A stretch of 64,000 nucleotides of DNA from Georgenia wutianyii (GCF_006349365.1 NZ_CP040899.1:806001-870000), one strand, 5' to 3'; counted from the stretch's first letter, positions 18,848 through 26,623 are shown. Made by a program: numbers and translations. The notes: generated by a model from the sequence alone, not told the origin.

Positions 18848-19276
18848 ATGGCCAGGGAGTTCCAGGTGACGTTCGACTGCGCCGACCCCGAGCGGGTGGC
18901 GCGCTTCTGGTGCGAGGTCCTCGGGTACGTCGTGCCCCCACCGCCGCCCGGGTTCGACTCGTGGGAGATCTTCGACGCCTCCCTGCCCCCGGAGCACCAG
19001 GGATCGGCCTTCGCGTGCGTCGACCCCGACGGCGCCGGGCCGCGGCTCTTCTTCCAGCGGGTCCCGGAGGGCAAGACCGTGAAGAACCGGGTCCACCTCG
19101 ACGTGCGGGTGGGCACCGGGCTCGTCGGTGCGGAGCGCCTCGCGACGCTGCAGGCGGAGTCCGACCGGCTCGTGCCCCTCGGTGCGCGGGAGGTCCGGGT
19201 GTTCCAGGCCGACGGCGTCGACGAGTCGTTCATCGTCATGCAGGACGTCGAGGGCAACGAGTTCTGCCTCGACTGA
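18848..19276 (+). CDS. VOC (glyoxalase-like) family protein
   Basis: This 142-residue single-domain vicinal-oxygen-chelate protein belongs to the actinobacterial Glyoxalase_6 type. It opens QVTFDCADPERVARFWCEVLGY, which is characteristic of that subgroup, and ends with the metal-site segment FIVMQDVEGNEFCLD, whose Glu is the usual ligand. The beta-alpha-beta modules pair to form the fold. These proteins are often of unknown substrate; bleomycin-type binding or a dioxygenase-like role cannot be distinguished. It is transcribed alone after a TAGCGT box. Confidence 0.85.
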   Translation: MAREFQVTFDCADPERVARFWCEVLGYVVPPPPPGFDSWEIFDASLPPEHQGSAFACVDPDGAGPRLFFQRVPEGKTVKNRVHLDVRVGTGLVGAERLATLQAESDRLVPLGAREVRVFQADGVDESFIVMQDVEGNEFCLD

Positions 19277-19282
19277 GCAGCC

Positions 19283-19720
19283 TCAGCGCGCGGTGCGGGA
19301 TGCTCTCGACACGAGCAGCCGGACGAGCCGCCACCCGAGGAGCAGGGCACCGAGCACCCCGAGGGCGACGAGCACGAACGCCGGCGCGGTGCCGTCACCG
19401 CCCCAGGCCCGCAGTGCCATGCCGCCGCCCCAGGTGACCAGCCACGCCACGACCCCGCCCGGCCACAGCCGCAGCGAGCCGTCGCGCACCAGCAGGGCCA
19501 CGACGAGCCGGGCGAGGAGGAAGGGCAGCGCGACGTCGAGCACCTCGGCGACCGAGCGCCCGCCCTCGTGCGCGCCGCGGCCGAGCCAGGCGAAGAGGAC
19601 GACGGCGGCGCTGTCGAGCAGGAGCGCGGCCACCCGCTCGGTCCAGCGGCCCGGGCCCAGCGCCCGCGTGGCACGCCCGACCTCCAGCCCCTGCGGGCCG
19701 GTACCGGGCTGCATGCTCAC
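19283..19720 (-). CDS. DUF3054 family membrane protein
   Basis: This 145-residue protein has four predicted helices (LLLDSAAVVLFAWLGRGAHEGG; LPFLLARLVVALL; VVAWLVTWGGGMALRAWGG; AFVLVALGVLGALLLGWRLV). The first carries the ALLGR-H-like pattern typical of DUF3054, whose function is unknown. The GTG at 19720 overlaps the stop of the NUDIX gene by 4 nt, so it is co-translated with it. A longer reading frame continues upstream but reads as shadow sequence of the NUDIX gene. Confidence 0.75.
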   Translation of the reverse strand: MSMQPGTGPQGLEVGRATRALGPGRWTERVAALLLDSAAVVLFAWLGRGAHEGGRSVAEVLDVALPFLLARLVVALLVRDGSLRLWPGGVVAWLVTWGGGMALRAWGGDGTAPAFVLVALGVLGALLLGWRLVRLLVSRASRTAR

Positions 19721-20250
19721 GGCAGCCGGCCCACGTGGGACAGCGCCTGGCGCAGCACGGTGCCGTGCCCGTCGACGAGCTCGGCCTGGACCTCGGGCAG
19801 GAGCGCCTCGGTCGGGGTGAACCAGCCGACCTCGAGGGTGTCCTGCTGGGGGTGGCAGTCGCCGTCGACGGGGACGACGTAGGCGAGGGAGACGGCGTGC
19901 TGGCGCGGGTCGTGGAAGCCCGGGCCGGGGGTGGGGAAGTACTCCCCGACGGTGAACGGCTGGGGGGAGAGCGGGATGCGCGGCAGGCACAGCGAGCCGA
20001 GGTCCTTCTCCAGGTGGCGCGTGAGCGCCTGGCGCAGGGTCTCGTGGTAGAGCACGCGGCCCGAGACCAGTGCCCGGGTCAGCGACCCGTCGGTCACGCG
20101 GAGCAGCAGGCCGACCTGCTGGACGATCCCGGAGGCGTCCACCCGCACCGGCACGATGTCGACGTAGAGCATCGGGACCTGGCGGCGGACCCGCTCGAGG
20201 TCCTCGGGGGGCAGCCAGGGGGTGATGTCGTCGGAGGCCAGTCCGCTCAT
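19717..20250 (-). CDS. NUDIX-like hydrolase (DUF4916 family)
   Basis: This 177-residue protein has the actinobacterial DUF4916/NUDIX architecture, opening PWLPPEDLERVRRQVPMLYVDIVPVRVD. It lacks a canonical Nudix box GX5EX7REUXEEXGU; the corresponding region reads RVLYHETLRQALTRHLEKDLG, so catalysis on nucleotide diphosphates is doubtful. The C-terminal part (LEVGWFTPTEALLPEVQAELVDGHGTVLRQAL) is the most conserved block of the family. It is the first gene of a two-gene unit with the DUF3054 protein and is transcribed away from the tRNA-Leu gene. Confidence 0.8.
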   Translation of the reverse strand: MSGLASDDITPWLPPEDLERVRRQVPMLYVDIVPVRVDASGIVQQVGLLLRVTDGSLTRALVSGRVLYHETLRQALTRHLEKDLGSLCLPRIPLSPQPFTVGEYFPTPGPGFHDPRQHAVSLAYVVPVDGDCHPQQDTLEVGWFTPTEALLPEVQAELVDGHGTVLRQALSHVGRLP

Positions 20251-20300
20251 CGCGTTCTCTTTCGTGTTGCGTGCACGCCCGCCAGGGCGAGGGAAGGTCG

Positions 20301-20382
20301 TGCGCGAGGCGGGACTCGAACCCGCACGTCCGAGGACACCAGGACCTAAACCTGGCGCGGCTGCCAGTTACGCCACTCGCGC
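20301..20382 (-). tRNA. tRNA-Leu (anticodon UAG)
   Basis: Read on the minus strand, the acceptor arms GCGCGAG and CTCGCGC pair over 7 bp. The anticodon stem CCAGG/CCTGG encloses TTTAGGT (anticodon TAG), a long variable arm with TGTCCTCGGACG is present, and the T-loop is GGTTCGAGTCC. The long variable arm and TAG anticodon define a class II leucine tRNA. CCA is not encoded. Confidence 0.93.
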
Positions 20383-20408
20383 GTGGGCCCAGCCTACGGG
20401 CTGGCCCC

Positions 20409-20885
20409 TCAGTCGACGCCCAGGTCCTTGCGCAGCCGCGCGACGTGTCCGGTCGCCTTGATGTTGTACCTCGCCAGGGTGACGGTGCCCTCGCGGTCGA
20501 CGACGACGGTCGAGCGGATGAGCCCGGTGTAGGTCTTGCCGTAGTTCTTCTTCTCCCCCCAGGCGCCCCACGCCTCGCTCACCGCGTGGTCGGGGTCGGA
20601 GGCGAGGGGGAAGGTGAGGGACTCGGCCTCGGCGAAGCGCGCGAGCTTGGCCGGCTCGTCGGGCGAGATGCCGACGACGGCGTACCCGCGGGCCTGGAGG
20701 GCCGCGAGGCTGTCGCGGAAGTCGCACGCCTCGGTGGTGCAGCCCGGCGTGGAGGCGGCCGGGTAGAAGTAGACGACGACGCCGTTGTCGGCGGAGGCGC
20801 GCAGGTCCGCGAGGCTCACCGGGGCGCCGTCGGCGGTGGTGAGGGTGAAGTCCGGGGCGGTGTCACCGGGGGAGAGCTGGGGCAC
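20409..20885 (-). CDS. bcp: Thioredoxin-dependent thiol peroxidase (Bcp/PrxQ)
   Basis: This 158-residue atypical 2-Cys peroxiredoxin reduces H2O2 and organic hydroperoxides. It has the AhpC-TSA fold start LSPGDTAPDFTL. The peroxidatic Cys is C49 in the TPGCTTEAC motif, with the resolving Cys C54 five residues later, as in PrxQ. The conserved STVVVDREGTV segment is present. The GTG at 20885 has GGAGG 5 nt upstream. It is divergent from an ArsR-family gene and ends just after the tRNA-Leu gene. Confidence 0.92.
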   Translation of the reverse strand: MPQLSPGDTAPDFTLTTADGAPVSLADLRASADNGVVVYFYPAASTPGCTTEACDFRDSLAALQARGYAVVGISPDEPAKLARFAEAESLTFPLASDPDHAVSEAWGAWGEKKNYGKTYTGLIRSTVVVDREGTVTLARYNIKATGHVARLRKDLGVD

Positions 20886-20959
20886 GGGTCCTCCGTCGTG
20901 TCGTCGTCGGGTCGGGGAACCCCAGGATCGCACGGGCGGTGGCCATGCGGGTACGAAGA

Positions 20960-20973
20960 TACGTAATCACGTA
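20960..20973. promoter_or_regulatory. Candidate operator TACGTAATCACGTA
   Basis: Inverted 5-bp arms (TACGT/ACGTA) surround AATC immediately upstream of the -10 box of the ArsR-family gene. The site is AT-richer than its surroundings. Autoregulation by that protein is plausible. Confidence 0.4.
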
Positions 20974-20974
20974 C

Positions 20975-20980
20975 TAGGGT
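20975..20980 (+). promoter_or_regulatory. Probable -10 box TAGGGT (leaderless ArsR-family gene)
   Basis: TAGGGT ends 6 nt before the ATG at 20987; the spacer GGCGGG is too close to the start to act as a ribosome-binding site. Confidence 0.45.
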
Positions 20981-20986
20981 GGCGGG

Positions 20987-21490
20987 ATGTCAGCAGACCG
21001 CCTTGCCGCGCTCGAGGCGCGGGTCGCCGCCCTCGAGGCCCGGCTCCACGCCCCCGCCCCCGCAGTCCCGCCCGCCCCTCCGGCCGGCAGCCCGCTGTGG
21101 GCGCTGGAGGGGTTGCAGGCGCGGGTGGAGGATCCGGGCGCCGTCATGCTCGTCGGACACGTCGAGCTGCCCGACGGGCGACGCGCGCAGTGGCAGCTCG
21201 GCGCTCCCACCGAGGACCTCCTCGGCACCGACTGGACGGAGGAGGCAGACGTCCTCGTCGCGCTCGGCCACCCCGTGCGCCTGCGGCTTCTCCGGCGGGT
21301 CCTCACCGGCGCGGCGACCGTCGCCGAGCTGCTCGACACCGAGGGGGTCGGCACGAGCGGGCAGGTCTACCACCACCTGCGCCAGCTCACCGCGGCCGGC
21401 TGGCTGCGCGCCGTCGGCGGGGGCAGGTACGAGGTGCCGGTGGCACGCGTCGTGCCGCTGCTCGCCGTCGTCCTCGGGGGGCGGCGATGA
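20987..21490 (+). CDS. ArsR-like winged-helix regulator with N-terminal coiled coil
   Basis: This is a 167-residue putative regulator. Residues 1-22 (DRLAALEARVAALEARL) form two heptads of a short coiled coil, and a proline-rich linker follows. The C-terminal third (VALGHPVRLRLLRRVLTGAATVAELLD, then GTSGQVYHHLRQLTAAGWL) is an ArsR-type helix-turn-helix. The middle region is unassigned. It overlaps the ATG of a membrane M23-type peptidase gene (GATGA), so it is probably co-expressed with, and may control, that cell-wall gene. An inverted repeat precedes its promoter. Confidence 0.78.
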   Translation: MSADRLAALEARVAALEARLHAPAPAVPPAPPAGSPLWALEGLQARVEDPGAVMLVGHVELPDGRRAQWQLGAPTEDLLGTDWTEEADVLVALGHPVRLRLLRRVLTGAATVAELLDTEGVGTSGQVYHHLRQLTAAGWLRAVGGGRYEVPVARVVPLLAVVLGGRR

Positions 21491-22317
21491 GGCGCGCAGT
21501 CGCCCGGTGGCAGACCTGGTGGACCCGGCTGTTCGTCGCCGCGGTGCTCGCCGGCGTCCTGCTGCCGGTGGCGCCCTGGGGGCTCGTCGTCGCCGTCCTC
21601 GCCTTCGGCCTGTCGCTCGTCCGTCCGCCCGCGACGACGCGCGGGCCGGTCGACCTCGGGGCGCCGCTACGGGGCCGCTGGGTCGTCATCAACGGTCCGG
21701 GCACCGCCGTGCCGAGCCACGGGGTCAAGGCCTACGGGCAGGCCTACGCCGTCGACCTCCTCCAGCCCGCGCCGGACGCCCCCGCCACCCTCGGCTGGGG
21801 CCTGCGGGCCCGCCGTCCCCAGACCTACCCGTCCTTCGGGCAGCCCGTGCACGCGATGGCCGGTGGCACGGTCGTGCGCGCCCGCGACGGGCAGCGCGAC
21901 CACGGCGCCCGCGACACCTGGCCCCTCGTCGTGTGGATGATGACCGTCGAGGGCTTCCTCCGCGAGCTCGCCGGACCGGGCCGGATCCTCGGCAACCACG
22001 TCCTCGTCCGGCACGAGGACGGCACCGTCGGTACCTACGCCCACCTGCGCCGGGGTTCCCTCGCCGTCCGCGAGGGGGAGACGGTGCGGACCGGGCAGGT
22101 GCTCGGCGAGGTCGGCAACACGGGGAACACCTCCGAGCCGCACCTGCACGTCCAGGTGACCGACCGGGCGCCGCTGACCGCCGGGGCGGGCGTGCCGATG
22201 CGGTGGCGCGTGGCCGCCGTCGTCGGGGAGAGGGACGAGCGCTGGTCCACCGGCCCGCGCCGCCCGACCGCGCTGCCGTGGTTCCCGGAGAACGGAGAGG
22301 TTCTCGAGCTGGGCTGA
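21487..22317 (+). CDS. Membrane-anchored M23 family peptidase
   Basis: This is a 276-residue protein with two N-terminal helices (residues about 12-50) and an extracytoplasmic LytM/M23 domain. The metal-site motifs are recognisable as H-x-Asp in HGVKAYGQAYAVDLL and HLH near residue 219 (SEPHLHVQV). The fold markers GGTVVRARDG, GNHVLVRHEDG, YAHL and GEVGNTGNTSEPHLHV are all present. A Zn-dependent peptidoglycan endopeptidase activity is expected from the family. It is coupled to the upstream ArsR-like gene and ends at a strong terminator before tRNA-Lys. Confidence 0.85.
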   Translation: MRRAVARWQTWWTRLFVAAVLAGVLLPVAPWGLVVAVLAFGLSLVRPPATTRGPVDLGAPLRGRWVVINGPGTAVPSHGVKAYGQAYAVDLLQPAPDAPATLGWGLRARRPQTYPSFGQPVHAMAGGTVVRARDGQRDHGARDTWPLVVWMMTVEGFLRELAGPGRILGNHVLVRHEDGTVGTYAHLRRGSLAVREGETVRTGQVLGEVGNTGNTSEPHLHVQVTDRAPLTAGAGVPMRWRVAAVVGERDERWSTGPRRPTALPWFPENGEVLELG

Positions 22318-22326
22318 GGAACGCGA

Positions 22327-22354
22327 AAGGCCGCCTCCCGGGGGAGGCGGCCTT
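22327..22354. terminator. Hairpin terminator between the M23 gene and tRNA-Lys
   Basis: A 12-bp stem (22327-22338 with 22343-22354, AAGGCCGCCTCC/GGAGGCGGCCTT) closes a 4-nt loop. It lies 10 nt after the M23 stop and just beyond the 3' end of the opposing tRNA, so it can serve both. Confidence 0.8.
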
Positions 22355-22361
22355 CGGTCTG

Positions 22362-22434
<73 letters not shown>

Positions 22435-22559
22435 GGGCCAGCAGTCCTGAACATTACCACCGCCTGCGGGGCGTGAGCACCCTGGAAGGGCTTCTCGTGA
22501 CGAGTATCACCGCACCGCCGGGCGCCCGCGAGGGGAACACCGCGCATCGGGGTTTCGGA

Positions 22560-22565
22560 TAGATT
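22560..22565 (+). promoter_or_regulatory. Probable -10 box TAGATT (leaderless ATP-grasp gene)
   Basis: TAGATT ends 7 nt before the GTG at 22573, with a G-rich spacer too close to act as a ribosome-binding site. Confidence 0.45.
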
Positions 22566-22572
22566 TGGGGGC

Positions 22573-23487
22573 GTGTCGAAGCCACGCGTCACCCTTGCGA
22601 CCTGCCTGGACCACCCGGAGCTGGACCCCGGTGAGGAGGGCCTGCTCGACGCGCTCGCCGCGCGTGGGATCGATCCGCAGGTCGCCGCCTGGGACGACGA
22701 GTCGGTCGACTGGTCGCAGGCCGGGGTCGTCGTGCTGCGGGCGGTCCACAACTACGCCCCCCGGCGCGAGGACTTCCTCGGGTGGACGCGCAGCATCCGC
22801 AAGCTGCTCAACCCCGCCGACGTCGTCGAGTGGAACACTGACAAGCACTACCTCCAGGAGCTCGGCGCCCGCGGGATGCCGACGATCGACACCGTGTGGC
22901 TCGAGCCCGAGGACGGCCTCACCAAGCACCAGGTGCACACCCGCTTCCCGTCCCAGGGTGACTTCGTCGTCAAGCCGGCGGTCTCCTCCGGCGCGCGGGA
23001 CACCGGCCGCTACACCGCGCGCGACGCACGCTCGCGGATGGATGCGATCCAGCACGCCTACCGGCTGCTCCAGGACGGCCGCGCCGTCATGGTCCAGCGC
23101 TACGTCAAGTCCGTGGACGAGCGCGGTGAGACCGCCCTCATCTACCTCAACGGCGTGCTCTCCCACGTCGTGGAGAAGCAGGCGATGCTCCTCGGCCCGC
23201 TCTCCGGCCCGGACGCCGTCCCCGAGGAGGTCGCCGTCCCCCGCCTCGCGAGCGAGGCCGAGCTGCGCACCGGCGAGCAGGCGCGCGCGGCCATCCACGG
23301 CTACATGAAGTCGCGGCTGGGCCGTGACGCCCAGCTGCTCTTCTGCCGGATCGACATGGTCGAGGGCGACGACGGCATCCACCACGTCCTCGAGGTCTCG
23401 CTCACCGACGCCTCGCTCTACCTCGGCGCCGTCGACGGCGCCCTGGACGATTTCGCCGACGCCATCGCCTCGCGCGTCTTCTGGTAG
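22573..23487 (+). CDS. ATP-grasp family ligase-like protein
   Basis: This 304-residue cytoplasmic protein has an ATP-grasp fold related to the RimK/glutathione synthase/DcsG group. A pre-ATP-grasp domain (VTLATCLDHPELDPGEEGLLDALAARGI) comes first. The lid and nucleotide-binding segments follow: FVVKPAVSSGARDTGRYT with the ATP-binding Lys, MVQRYVKSVDERGETALIYLNG, and a metal-binding end with the IDMV...LEVSLTDASLYL pattern. Members form peptide or amide bonds through acyl phosphates, but the substrates of this subfamily are not known. It stands alone between tRNA-Lys and the DUF488 gene. Confidence 0.82.
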   Translation: MSKPRVTLATCLDHPELDPGEEGLLDALAARGIDPQVAAWDDESVDWSQAGVVVLRAVHNYAPRREDFLGWTRSIRKLLNPADVVEWNTDKHYLQELGARGMPTIDTVWLEPEDGLTKHQVHTRFPSQGDFVVKPAVSSGARDTGRYTARDARSRMDAIQHAYRLLQDGRAVMVQRYVKSVDERGETALIYLNGVLSHVVEKQAMLLGPLSGPDAVPEEVAVPRLASEAELRTGEQARAAIHGYMKSRLGRDAQLLFCRIDMVEGDDGIHHVLEVSLTDASLYLGAVDGALDDFADAIASRVFW

Positions 23488-23497
23488 ACCCGGCCGC

Positions 23498-24031
23498 TCA
23501 GCCCGGCGGCCCGTCCCAGACGACGACGCCGTCGCTCAGCCGCGCGCCGGCGGAGGGCTCGTGCAGCCGCACCTCGCCGCCCGGCATGAGGTGGTGGACC
23601 GGGAGGTCGAGCGCGAGGGTGGCGACGTCTGCGATCAGCCGCCGGTGGCAGCGCCACCACACCGCCTCGGAGCACATGACCGCGACGCGCTCCTCCCCGC
23701 GTGCCTCGTCGGCGACCTCGGCGAGGGCGGCGGCGAACTCCTCGGTGCGCGTCCAGCCGGCATACGCGCGGAAGGAGTCGACCTGCCACCAGGTGTCCGG
23801 CGACGGCGTCCCCTTGCGCAGGTGGCGCCGCCCACCCAGGCGCTGCTCCCACCGGTAGGGCACGCCCGCCTCGGGCAGCCACTCCTCCAGCGCGTCGCGG
23901 GTGACGTCGGGGTTGTGCCGGCTGCCGGGGAACCTGCGGACGTCGACGACCGCCGCGACCCGCCGACCGCCGAGCAGGGCGGTGAGCCCGGTGCGGTCGA
24001 GTGCGCCGTGACCGACGGTGAGCAGGGGCAT
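23498..24031 (-). CDS. DUF488 family protein
   Basis: This is a 177-residue cytoplasmic protein of unknown function. It has the DUF488 hallmarks: LLTVGHG at the start, VVDVRRFPGSRHNPDV (the conserved D-V-R segment), YRWEQRLGGRR, and the cysteine-containing VAVMCSEAVWWRCHRRLIAD block. The ATG at 24031 is placed 6 nt after a CAGAAT box on the minus strand, again consistent with a leaderless message. A longer open frame to 24319 exists but reads as shadow sequence of the neighbouring ArsR gene. Confidence 0.85.
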   Translation of the reverse strand: MPLLTVGHGALDRTGLTALLGGRRVAAVVDVRRFPGSRHNPDVTRDALEEWLPEAGVPYRWEQRLGGRRHLRKGTPSPDTWWQVDSFRAYAGWTRTEEFAAALAEVADEARGEERVAVMCSEAVWWRCHRRLIADVATLALDLPVHHLMPGGEVRLHEPSAGARLSDGVVVWDGPPG

Positions 24032-24093
24032 CGGGTCATTCTGTGCCGCCGCCGACGGGCGCGCACCCGTCGCCGGGCTGCGGGCCGGGGCTG

Positions 24094-24438
24094 TCAGCGA
24101 GGGGTGTGCTCTGGGCCGTCGTCGAGCCGCTCGAGGAGGTCGACGGCGGCGGCCATGTAGCCGCTGATCCAGCGGTCGTGGATGCGCTTGATGGGCAGGG
24201 GCGCGAGGGACAGGTGGCGCTCGCGGCCGACCTTGCGCCCGGTGACGAGGCCTGCGCGCTCGAGGACGCGAAGGTGCTGGAGCACGGTGGTGCGGTCGAG
24301 GTCGGGCACCGCGTCGCACAGCTCGCCGGTCGTGCGCGGCGCCGCCCGCAGCAGGTCGAGGAGCCGGCGGCGGGTGGGGGAGGCGAGGGCCTTGAAGACG
24401 AGGTCGTCGTCGGACCCATTGACCTCACCGGCTGACAT
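24094..24438 (-). CDS. ArsR family transcriptional regulator
   Basis: This 114-residue winged-helix regulator has the ArsR/SmtB core (LVFKALASPTRRRLLDLLRAAPRTTGELCDAVPDLDRTTVLQHLRVLERAGLVTGRKVGRERHLSL). The cysteine in ELCDAVP replaces the usual metal-site pair, so it is of the non-metal type that partners SRPBCC proteins. It is divergent from the SRPBCC gene with only 16 nt between the start codons. Regulation of that partner and of itself is therefore very likely. Confidence 0.9.
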   Translation of the reverse strand: MSAGEVNGSDDDLVFKALASPTRRRLLDLLRAAPRTTGELCDAVPDLDRTTVLQHLRVLERAGLVTGRKVGRERHLSLAPLPIKRIHDRWISGYMAAAVDLLERLDDGPEHTPR

Positions 24439-24454
24439 GTTGTAAAAATATCAC
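24439..24454. promoter_or_regulatory. Overlapping divergent leaderless promoters
   Basis: The whole spacer between the divergent ArsR and SRPBCC starts is 16 nt. Rightwards, TAAAAA (24443-24448) lies 6 nt before the ATG at 24455. Leftwards, TATTTT (24450-24445) lies 6 nt before the ATG at 24438. The two -10 boxes therefore share 4 bp on opposite strands, and neither gene has room for a ribosome-binding site. Confidence 0.6.
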
Positions 24455-24925
24455 ATGAACGCACCCGAGCAGCTGACCGACCTCGGATTCACCATCTCCG
24501 GGCGCGTCGCGCGCCCCGTCGCGGAGGTCTACGAGGCCATCGCCGACCCCGCCCAGCTCTCGCGCTACTTCACCACCGGCGGCGCCCGCGGCCGGCTCAC
24601 CACCGGCGCCGAGGTGACCTGGGAGTTCGCCGACCACCCCGGTGCCTTCCCGGTCCGGGTCCTCGAGGCGCACGAGCCCAGCCGCATCGTCATCGAGTGG
24701 GCCGCCGACCACGGCACCCGCGAGACGACGCGCACGACCTTCGAGCTAGAGCCGATCGACGACGGCGCCCGCACCCTCGTCACCATCACCGAGTCCTCGT
24801 GGCAGGCCACCCCGGACGGCGCGCGCAGCGCATTCGGCAACTGTGAGGGCTGGACGAGCATGCTCGCCGCGCTGCGCGCCTGGCTCGAGCACGGCATCAA
24901 CCTGCGCGAGGGCTTCTACCGGTAG
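24455..24925 (+). CDS. SRPBCC (AHSA1-like) domain protein
   Basis: This is a 156-residue START-like hydrophobic-ligand-binding protein. The N-terminal strand ISGRVARPVAEVYEAIADPAQLSRYFTTGGARG and the C-terminal helix CEGWTSMLAALRAWLEHGINLREGF are diagnostic of the Activator-of-Hsp90-like SRPBCC group. Bacterial members paired with an ArsR regulator are a recurring, poorly understood module. Here the pair is divergent with a 16-nt shared promoter. The ligand is unknown. Confidence 0.88.
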   Translation: MNAPEQLTDLGFTISGRVARPVAEVYEAIADPAQLSRYFTTGGARGRLTTGAEVTWEFADHPGAFPVRVLEAHEPSRIVIEWAADHGTRETTRTTFELEPIDDGARTLVTITESSWQATPDGARSAFGNCEGWTSMLAALRAWLEHGINLREGFYR

Positions 24926-24941
24926 GACTCGCCGCGGCAGC

Positions 24942-26474
24942 TCAGCGGCGCGGGGGACCGGCCTCGGCGGCGGCGAGGATGTTGCGCGCCATCGTCGGGA
25001 AGATGAGCACGTGGAAGGGCAGGACCGCCAGCCAGTACAGCCGCCCGACGATCCCGCGCGGGAAGAAGATGGCCCGCTGCCGGTAGCGCGACCCGCCGTC
25101 GGGGCGAGGGTCCACCGAGAGCTCGAGCCAGGCCCGCCCGCCCGCCCGCATCTCCGCCCGCAGGGTGAGCCGCCGACCTGGCTCGACCGACTCCACCCGC
25201 CAGAAGTCGACGTGGTCACCGACCTGGACGGTGTCCGGGCGGCTGCGTCCGCGCGCCAGCCCGTACCCGCCGGCGGCCTGGTCCAGCTTGCCCCGGATGC
25301 GCCACAGCAGCGGCGCGGAGTACCAGCCGTTCTCCCCGCCGATCCCCTCGATCACCCGCCACACCGCCTCGGGCGGGGCGGCGCCGTCGCGCTCGCGCAC
25401 GTCGGTGTAGACCGTGTGGCCGGCCCACTCCGGGTCCGAGGGCAGCGGGTCGGCGGGGTCGGCGCCCGCGGTGACGTCGTCGTCCCAGGTGGCCGTCACC
25501 TGCCCGGACAGCTGGCGGCCCAGCGCCAGGCGGCACGCGTCGCGGTAGGAGGTGAGGCCGCCGGGCGGGTCGGGGACGAGCGCCGCGACGTCGTGGTCGC
25601 GGGCGACGGCGTCCTCGGCCATCGAGGCGGCGAGCGGCATCGCCAACCCGCGCGGGATCGGGGTGGTGAACCCGATCCAGAAGCCGGACAGGCGCGGGGC
25701 GGGCACGGGCAGCGCCCAGATCCGCCGTGGCCGCAGCCCGGCGACGAGCGCGTAGTCCGAGAGCAGCTCCTTGAACCGCTGCGGGCGGCCGCTGCCGATG
25801 TCGAAGGACGCCTGCACCGGCTCGGGCAGCGCGCACGCCTGGGCGAGGTAGTACAGGACGTCGCGGATCGCGATCGGCTCGACGAGGTTGTCCAGCCAGC
25901 GCGGCCCGGGCATGACCGGCAGCCGCTCGGTGAGGTGGCGGATCATCTCGAAGGACGCCGACCCCGAGCCGATGACCACCCCGGCGCGCAGGACGAGCGT
26001 CGGGACCGGGGACTCGAGGAGGATCCGGGCCACCTGCTCGCGCGAGCGCATGTGGTCCGAGAGCTCCTCGAGCTCCTTGTCGGGGTGCAGCCCGCCCAGG
26101 TAGACGATCTGCTGCACGCCCGTCGCGGCGGCGGCGTCGGCCACGTTCCGGGCGATCTGCGCCTCGCGGTCCCGGAAGCCGCGCCCGGTGCCCATCGAGT
26201 GGACGAGGTAGAGCACCGTGTGGACGTCGCGCATCGCCTCGCGCACCTGCTCCGGTGACTCGAGGTCCGCCTCGACGAGCTCGACGTCGCGCGCCCACGA
26301 GCGCGTCTCCAGCCGGGAGGGGTCCCGCGCGCCCGCCCGCACCGTGAAGCCGGCGGCGACGAGCTCGGGGACGAGCCGCCCGCCGACGTAGCCGCTCGCC
26401 CCGGTGACGAGCACGCGGCGTCCGCGCCCCTCGGGCAGGGAGATCTGGAGCGGGGAGGCCGGCCGGTCACTCAT
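24942..26474 (-). CDS. NmrA/SDR oxidoreductase fused to DUF2867
   Basis: This is a 510-residue two-domain protein. Residues 20-330 form an atypical short-chain dehydrogenase with the NAD(P)-binding motif TGASGYVGG (24-32), and YLVHSMG and YLGGLHPD in place of the classical YxxxK. Residues about 340-500 match the DUF2867 domain, which has an SRPBCC-like fold (GGENGWYSAPLLWRIRGKLDQAAGGYGLARGR; FWRVESVEPGRRLTLRAEM). A C-terminal hydrophobic segment (GRLYWLAVLPFHVLIF) may be a membrane contact. The function is unknown. The ATG follows a TAGCGT box by 6 nt on the minus strand. Confidence 0.85.
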   Translation of the reverse strand: MSDRPASPLQISLPEGRGRRVLVTGASGYVGGRLVPELVAAGFTVRAGARDPSRLETRSWARDVELVEADLESPEQVREAMRDVHTVLYLVHSMGTGRGFRDREAQIARNVADAAAATGVQQIVYLGGLHPDKELEELSDHMRSREQVARILLESPVPTLVLRAGVVIGSGSASFEMIRHLTERLPVMPGPRWLDNLVEPIAIRDVLYYLAQACALPEPVQASFDIGSGRPQRFKELLSDYALVAGLRPRRIWALPVPAPRLSGFWIGFTTPIPRGLAMPLAASMAEDAVARDHDVAALVPDPPGGLTSYRDACRLALGRQLSGQVTATWDDDVTAGADPADPLPSDPEWAGHTVYTDVRERDGAAPPEAVWRVIEGIGGENGWYSAPLLWRIRGKLDQAAGGYGLARGRSRPDTVQVGDHVDFWRVESVEPGRRLTLRAEMRAGGRAWLELSVDPRPDGGSRYRQRAIFFPRGIVGRLYWLAVLPFHVLIFPTMARNILAAAEAGPPRR

Positions 26475-26480
26475 CCGGCC

Positions 26481-26486
26481 ACGCTA
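26481..26486 (-). promoter_or_regulatory. Probable -10 box TAGCGT (leaderless SDR gene)
   Basis: Read on the minus strand, TAGCGT ends 6 nt before the ATG at 26474; no Shine-Dalgarno sequence lies between. Confidence 0.5.
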
Positions 26487-26610
26487 GAGCCGCGCGGCCA
26501 AGGGCACCCGGCGAGCGGGGTCGCGCCCCGGCCCCGACGTGCGCGCACCCACCCCGTGCAGCGGCCGCCGCCGCGGTCTGCCACGTAATGACGGCGTCAC
26601 ACGACAGCAG

Positions 26611-26616
26611 TAGATT
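26611..26616 (+). promoter_or_regulatory. Probable -10 box TAGATT (leaderless nadE)
   Basis: TAGATT ends 7 nt before the ATG at 26624. This spacing decides that start over an upstream in-frame start at 26588. Confidence 0.5.
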
Positions 26617-26623
26617 CTGCGGA

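Noticed and set aside
23498..24319. Longer DUF488 protein with an added N-terminal arginine-rich region.
   Set aside because: The extension is antisense to the ArsR gene region and lacks family sequence; ATG 24031 gives the normal N-terminus.
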